Positions 5,439 to 8,882 of a DNA stretch of 8,882 bases are shown here, one piece after another. Position 1 is the first letter of the stretch. Each line of letters starts with the position of its first letter. The stretch spans positions 1-8,882 of the forward strand of contig CAMWUS010000045.1 in the NCBI GenBank assembly GCA_947177495.1, given 5' to 3'. Below the pieces are notes generated by a model. The model saw only the letters and a program-made list of their open reading frames with translations. It did not search any database and was not told where the DNA came from. Made by a program: the position numbers and the translations under genes. Origin of the DNA: an uncultured Clostridia bacterium. GTDB taxonomy: Bacteria > Bacillota > Clostridia > Christensenellales > Borkfalkiaceae.

Positions 5439-5467
5439 TTGACAAAGGGGCGGAAATCCGCTATAAT
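5439..5467 (+). promoter_or_regulatory. Perfect consensus sigma-A promoter for greA-lysS
   Basis: TTGACA (5439-5444) and TATAAT (5462-5467) match the consensus at all 12 positions with the ideal 17-base spacer. Transcription should begin near 5474, giving a leader of about 87 bases before greA. Confidence 0.93.
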
Positions 5468-5480
5468 AGAAAATGTAAGA

Positions 5481-5515
5481 GCCGTGGTTTCCGCATTTTT
5501 TGCGGAAATCACGGT
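5481..5515 (+). promoter_or_regulatory. Leader hairpin upstream of greA
   Basis: A 14-bp stem (5482-5495 with 5501-5514, one G-T pair) closes on a TTTTT loop, starting about 8 bases after the predicted transcription start. The tail after it, TCGTCTTTATT, is only moderately U-rich, so it may be a leaky terminator or an RNA-stabilising 5' structure. It may also serve as the end of the aminotransferase transcript. In E. coli the greA leader likewise contains a hairpin that gives the short GraL transcripts. Confidence 0.6.
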
Positions 5516-5560
5516 CGTCTTTATTGAAAGCGCGTAAAGCGTAAAAAGAAGAGGGTAAAA

Positions 5561-6025
5561 ATGGCAGAATTTTTCATGACGCAAAAGGGATACGACGAGG
5601 CGGTTAAGCAGTTGGAATATCTCCAAAGGGTCAAGCGTGCGGAAATCGTGGCGCGCATTCAGGAAGCGCGCAGTCACGGCGATCTTTCGGAAAACGCGGA
5701 GTACGACGCGGCGCGCAACGAACAGGCGGCGAACGAGGGCGAAATTAACGAACTCGACTATAAAATCAAAAACGCCGTAATCATCGAGGAGTCGGACGAC
5801 AATTCCGTGGTGCACATCGCTTCCAAGGTGACCGTGTACGACGAGGACCTTGAAGAGCAGACCGTGTACACCATTATGGGCACGACGGAAGTGGACGCGA
5901 TGCACAACGTCATTTCCAACGAGTCGCCCGTAGGCAAAGCACTCTTGGGACACAAGAAGGGCGAGACGGTTACCGTCAAGGCGCCCGATTGCGAATATAA
6001 ACTCAAAATCGTAAAAATCAGCTAA
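5561..6025 (+). CDS. greA: Transcription elongation factor GreA
   Basis: GreA enters the secondary channel of RNA polymerase and stimulates cleavage of backtracked RNA so that stalled elongation can resume. The N-terminal coiled coil spans about residues 5-76. Its tip carries GDLSENAEY with the two acidic residues D41 and E44 at the same numbering as in E. coli, so cleavage activity should be intact. The C-terminal FKBP-like domain (about 80-154) has the usual VYTIMGTTEVDAMHNVISNESPVGKALLG block and ends in KLKIVKIS. Length (154 aa) is typical. GAGG lies 6 bases before the ATG. It is first in the greA-lysS operon, a pairing common in Firmicutes, and is preceded by a consensus promoter and a leader hairpin. 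Confidence 0.97.
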   Translation: MAEFFMTQKGYDEAVKQLEYLQRVKRAEIVARIQEARSHGDLSENAEYDAARNEQAANEGEINELDYKIKNAVIIEESDDNSVVHIASKVTVYDEDLEEQTVYTIMGTTEVDAMHNVISNESPVGKALLGHKKGETVTVKAPDCEYKLKIVKIS

Positions 6026-6045
6026 GAAACGACTGAGAGGTCATG

Positions 6046-7533
6046 ATGGACGAGATCAACGTAAACGCGGAGGAGCAGCTTGCGGAGCAGGCGCGCATTC
6101 GCCGCGAGAAATTAAAGAAGTTGGCGGGAGAGGGCGCGAACCCTTATCTCAAAACAAAGTACACGGTTACCGCGCGTTCGCAAACGGTAAAGGACGGGTT
6201 TGACCAATATGAAGGGAAAGAGGTGTCCGTTGCGGGCAGACTGATGTCCCGCCGTATTATGGGCAAAGCCTCCTTTTCGCATATTTCCGACGGCGAGGGG
6301 CAGCTTCAAGTGTATATTACCCGTCAGGACGTGGGTGAGGATGTGTACGCTTCCTATAAAAAGGATTACGATATCGGCGATATCGTAGGCGTGCGCGGAA
6401 CGGTGTTTAAAACGCAGACGGGCGAAGTGACGGTTCACGCCACTCACCTCGAAATGCTTACCAAATCGCTGTTGCCGTTGCCCGAAAAACACAACGGGCT
6501 TGTCAACGTCGATATGAAATACCGCTTGCGCCATATCGACCTCATTATGAACGAGGACGTCCGCACGACCTTTTACCGCCGTGCGAAGATTATCGGCGAA
6601 ATCCGCAATTACCTCAACGAAAAGGGATTTTTGGAAGCGGATACGCCCATTCTCGTGCCCATCGAAATCGGCGCGGATGCCCGCCCCTTCAAAACGCACC
6701 ATAATTCCCTCGACCTCGATATGTATTTGCGCATCGAAACGGAGCTGTATTTAAAGCGCCTGATCGTGGGCGGCTACGAAAAGGTATACGAGTTGGGCAG
6801 AATTTTCCGTAACGAGGGAATGGACGCTTCGCACAACCCCGAGTTTACTTCGGTGGAGCTCTATCAGGCGTATATCGATTATTTCGAGTTGATGGATTTC
6901 GTGGAGGAAATGTACCGCCGCATTGCGAAAAGCGTGTGTGGAACGGAAAAAGTGCTTTTCCGCGGAAACGAAATCGACCTCGGCAAATGGGAACGCCTCA
7001 CCATGACGGAGGCGGTCAAGAAATATTCGGGCGTAGACTTTTCGAAAATCAAGACGGACGAGGAAGCGTGCGCGATTGCGCGTGAAAAGGGCGTGGAGAT
7101 CGAGAAAGGAAAGGAGACGAAAGGGCATTTGCTTGCCGCGTTCTTCGACGAGTTCGTAGAGGACAAGCTCATTCAGCCCACCTTTATTTACGATTATCCC
7201 GTGGAAATTTCTCCCCTTGCAAAGCGCAAGCCTTCCGATCCTACCATGACGGACCGCTTCGAGTACTTTATTGCGGGTATGGAAATGGGCAACGCCTTTT
7301 CCGAGCTCAACGACCCCATCGACCAACGCGAGAGAATGACGGCGCAGGCAGCGAAGAAGCGCGCGCTCGGTTTAAACGCGGAAGTGGACGAAGATTTCCT
7401 CAACGCTTTGGAATACGGTATGCCGCCTACGGGCGGGCTGGGCTTTGGCGTGGACAGGCTTGTTATGCTGCTCACGAACAACGACAGCATTCGCGACGTG
7501 CTCTTATTCCCTACGATGAAACCCAAAAAATAA
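6046..7533 (+). CDS. lysS: Lysyl-tRNA synthetase, class II
   Basis: This enzyme charges tRNA-Lys in the cytoplasm. Two ATG codons lie in tandem (6043, 6046). The second is preferred because GAGAGG ends 5 bases before it but only 2 before the first; the product is then 495 aa, normal for bacterial LysS. An OB-fold anticodon-binding domain occupies about residues 58-140 (VSVAGRLMSRRIMGKASFSHI). The class II core follows with motif 2 (GRIFRNEGMDASHNPEFTSVELYQAY, about 251-276), the lysine-pocket block GMEMGNAFSELNDPIDQRE (about 411-429), and motif 3 (PPTGGLGFGVDRLVMLL, about 460-476). The lysine-loop segment, usually GGAxARPF, reads IGADARPF here. No T-box leader is present. Transcription comes from the greA promoter, 20 bases separate the genes, and a terminator follows. 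Confidence 0.97.
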   Translation: MDEINVNAEEQLAEQARIRREKLKKLAGEGANPYLKTKYTVTARSQTVKDGFDQYEGKEVSVAGRLMSRRIMGKASFSHISDGEGQLQVYITRQDVGEDVYASYKKDYDIGDIVGVRGTVFKTQTGEVTVHATHLEMLTKSLLPLPEKHNGLVNVDMKYRLRHIDLIMNEDVRTTFYRRAKIIGEIRNYLNEKGFLEADTPILVPIEIGADARPFKTHHNSLDLDMYLRIETELYLKRLIVGGYEKVYELGRIFRNEGMDASHNPEFTSVELYQAYIDYFELMDFVEEMYRRIAKSVCGTEKVLFRGNEIDLGKWERLTMTEAVKKYSGVDFSKIKTDEEACAIAREKGVEIEKGKETKGHLLAAFFDEFVEDKLIQPTFIYDYPVEISPLAKRKPSDPTMTDRFEYFIAGMEMGNAFSELNDPIDQRERMTAQAAKKRALGLNAEVDEDFLNALEYGMPPTGGLGFGVDRLVMLLTNNDSIRDVLLFPTMKPKK

Positions 7534-7539
7534 ACAAGG

Positions 7540-7579
7540 GGCACGAAAGCGCGCTTAGCGGCTTTTCGTGCCTTTCTTT
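7540..7579 (+). terminator. Intrinsic terminator after lysS
   Basis: GGCACGAAA (7540-7548) pairs with TTTCGTGCC (7564-7572), with further weak pairs inside a GCGCTTAGCG-type loop, followed by TTTCTTT (7573-7579). It starts 7 bases after the lysS stop and ends just before the next gene's ribosome binding site. It probably separates or attenuates the following genes. Confidence 0.82.
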
Positions 7580-7593
7580 GAAAAGGAGCCCTT

Positions 7594-8535
7594 TTGGACG
7601 CTAAAATTACCAAACAACGGCTGGGCAATTTGCTCGCCTACGACTGGCTGAAAATCGTCGTTTGCATTATAGCGGCGGTCGCCTTGCTTTCCATTTTCTT
7701 TACGATGGTGGGAACACGCCCGACGAATGCGCAGACCTTCGAGGTCTACTCATATACCGACGTGAAGACGGGCAGTGATTTCGTGCGGCTCGACGACGCG
7801 CTTGCAGAAAAAAAAGTGTTCTCTTACGACATTCTCGAAACGAGTTGGAACAGCTTTTCGGATAACGCATATGCGGGTTCCGCCTATTCGGCGCGGCGCG
7901 CGGCGGGCGAGGGCACGGCGATGTTTATAACCGACGTTACCGAAACGGACGAGGATGGGAAGGTGACGAGCGAATCGATGCTCAAAATCATGACGACGCG
8001 GGAGAGCGACGGCGCGTGCTACGGGCTGTATGCGGGCGAAGCGTACACGGGCGGTTTTTGGGATACGCAATATTACGTGGAAGTTTGGTGCAAGCAGTAC
8101 CTCGCCAAGTTCTACAATACGGAGAATTTCGAAAAACTCGCCGATTTCGACGCGCGCGTAGAAGAGCATTTCCTTGCGCGCAACGGCAGGGATAAGCGGT
8201 TCCGTTCCGCGGCGAAAAAGCAAGAGGGGATTGCGCTCGAGAAGGCGCGCATCGAGGGCTTAAAGGAGGACTACCTCGCCGTAGTCGCCGCCCTTGAAGA
8301 AGGGAAACTCTCCTATCGGAAGGTAACTTACAGCGACGGGGAACGGTGTGCGGCATTCGATATTTCGGGGTTGCACGGCGGAATCGACAACCTCGTGTAC
8401 CGCGCGGTAGACGGCACGCGTTCGGTGGACGGAGTCGTGCTCGCTCTGTTCTATAACGAGCGGGGCTCGGGGAACGATTTGGCAATGGAAACGCTGTCGT
8501 TCCTGCGCTTTTTGGTGGAAAAGTACGGCGTGTGA
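7594..8535 (+). CDS. Single-pass membrane protein of unknown function
   Basis: I do not recognise a family. The start is the TTG at 7594, chosen because AGGAG (7584-7588) lies 5 bases before it. Residues 1-19 are short and basic-ended, about 20-39 form one hydrophobic segment (IVVCIIAAVALLSIFFTMVG), and the remaining 270 residues should lie outside the membrane. The outer part starts with a beta-type region (TFEVYSYTDVKTG), has a central acidic and aromatic region (about 100-170, with FWDTQYYVEVWCKQYL), and a charged helical stretch (about 195-245). No catalytic motif is evident. The stop overlaps the ATG of the decarboxylase gene (TGATG), so the two are translated together. No promoter is obvious ahead of it, so expression may rely on read-through of the lysS terminator. 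Confidence 0.8.
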   Translation: MDAKITKQRLGNLLAYDWLKIVVCIIAAVALLSIFFTMVGTRPTNAQTFEVYSYTDVKTGSDFVRLDDALAEKKVFSYDILETSWNSFSDNAYAGSAYSARRAAGEGTAMFITDVTETDEDGKVTSESMLKIMTTRESDGACYGLYAGEAYTGGFWDTQYYVEVWCKQYLAKFYNTENFEKLADFDARVEEHFLARNGRDKRFRSAAKKQEGIALEKARIEGLKEDYLAVVAALEEGKLSYRKVTYSDGERCAAFDISGLHGGIDNLVYRAVDGTRSVDGVVLALFYNERGSGNDLAMETLSFLRFLVEKYGV

Positions 8536-8882
8536 TGAAACTTAAGAATTGCAAAATTGCCGCCATGCTCAAAGCGCAAAAGCGGCATATTTCCTTTCAT
8601 ACTCCCGGACACAAACACGCGGGAGCGGATATTACCGAGCTTTCCTATTCGGATAATTTGTTTGCGCCCACGGGCGTGATTGCTGAGGCGGAACGCGATA
8701 TTGCCGACATTTTGGGCGCGCAGCGCAGTTTTATTTTGACCGACGGAAGCACCTGCGGCGTTCACGCAATGCTGCTATCGCTTGCGGCGGCGGGCTGTAA
8801 ATCGGTCGCCGTGCCTGCGTTTTCGCATATCAGCGTTATCAACGGTTGCAAACTCGCGGGGCTTTGCCCCGTACTCATAAAG
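8535..8882 (+). CDS. Orn/Lys/Arg decarboxylase family protein, N-terminal part
   Basis: The first 116 codons of a PLP-dependent fold-type I decarboxylase; the gene runs beyond base 8882 with no stop. The opening HISFHTPGHKHAG (about 18-30) is the family's PGHK signature. It is followed by DITELSYSDNLFAPTGVIAEAE (about 32-53) and LTDGSTCGVHAMLLSL (about 68-83), the cofactor phosphate-binding region. VPAFSHISVINGCKLAG (about 93-109) holds the conserved His that stacks on PLP. Members make cadaverine, agmatine or putrescine; the substrate is not decidable from this part and the PLP lysine lies outside. The start overlaps the preceding stop, and no strong ribosome binding site is seen, so translation is probably coupled. 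Confidence 0.88.
   Translation, partial: MKLKNCKIAAMLKAQKRHISFHTPGHKHAGADITELSYSDNLFAPTGVIAEAERDIADILGAQRSFILTDGSTCGVHAMLLSLAAAGCKSVAVPAFSHISVINGCKLAGLCPVLIK

Noticed and set aside
6026..6045. T-box or other riboswitch for lysS
   Set aside because: Only 20 bases separate greA and lysS, too few for a leader regulator. The 87-base greA leader shows no T-box motif.

Overview
The window looks like ordinary chromosome of a low-to-middle GC Firmicute, most likely an uncultured gut-type member of the Clostridia. The support is consensus sigma-A promoters, strong AGGAGG-type ribosome binding sites, TTG and GTG start codons, a CCA-encoding tRNA gene, an EFR1-type flavodoxin/ferredoxin protein, and small protein families typical of Clostridia. 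No phage, transposase, CRISPR or biosynthetic cluster is visible. Placement below class level is a guess.

Layout. Bases 1-977 (+): the 3' end of ileS, then a small membrane-anchored lytic transglycosylase, closed by a symmetrical terminator shared with the convergent genes. Bases 1009-2940 (-): a three-gene run read from the right, made of an EFR1-type flavodoxin/ferredoxin protein with a good promoter, a lipoprotein and a GNAT acetyltransferase. Bases 2941-3402: a gene-free stretch holding a 142-bp highly structured element, a 48-bp near-perfect palindrome serving as terminator, a tRNA-Leu gene with the rare bacterial anticodon AAG (minus strand), and its strong promoter. Bases 3403-3660 (-): a small conserved protein of unknown function that appears to be transcribed from its own start codon. 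Bases 3702-5424 (+): an Lrp/AsnC regulator overlapping a class I/II aminotransferase, an arrangement like the Bacillus alaR-alaT pair. Bases 5439-7579 (+): a perfect consensus promoter, a leader hairpin, greA and lysS, closed by a terminator. Bases 7594-8882 (+): a single-pass membrane protein of unknown function, translationally coupled to the start of an Orn/Lys/Arg decarboxylase-family gene that runs off the window.

How the genes work together. Most are housekeeping functions: translation (ileS, lysS, tRNA-Leu), transcript elongation (greA), amino-acid metabolism with local control (Lrp plus aminotransferase, decarboxylase) and cell wall turnover (transglycosylase). The most unusual part is the non-coding stretch at 3015-3327. 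A 13-bp segment of the tRNA-Leu T-arm and acceptor region occurs three times there, once inverted. It forms the ends of a compact multi-hairpin element and extends the tRNA terminator into a structure that could fold back on the tRNA 3' end.
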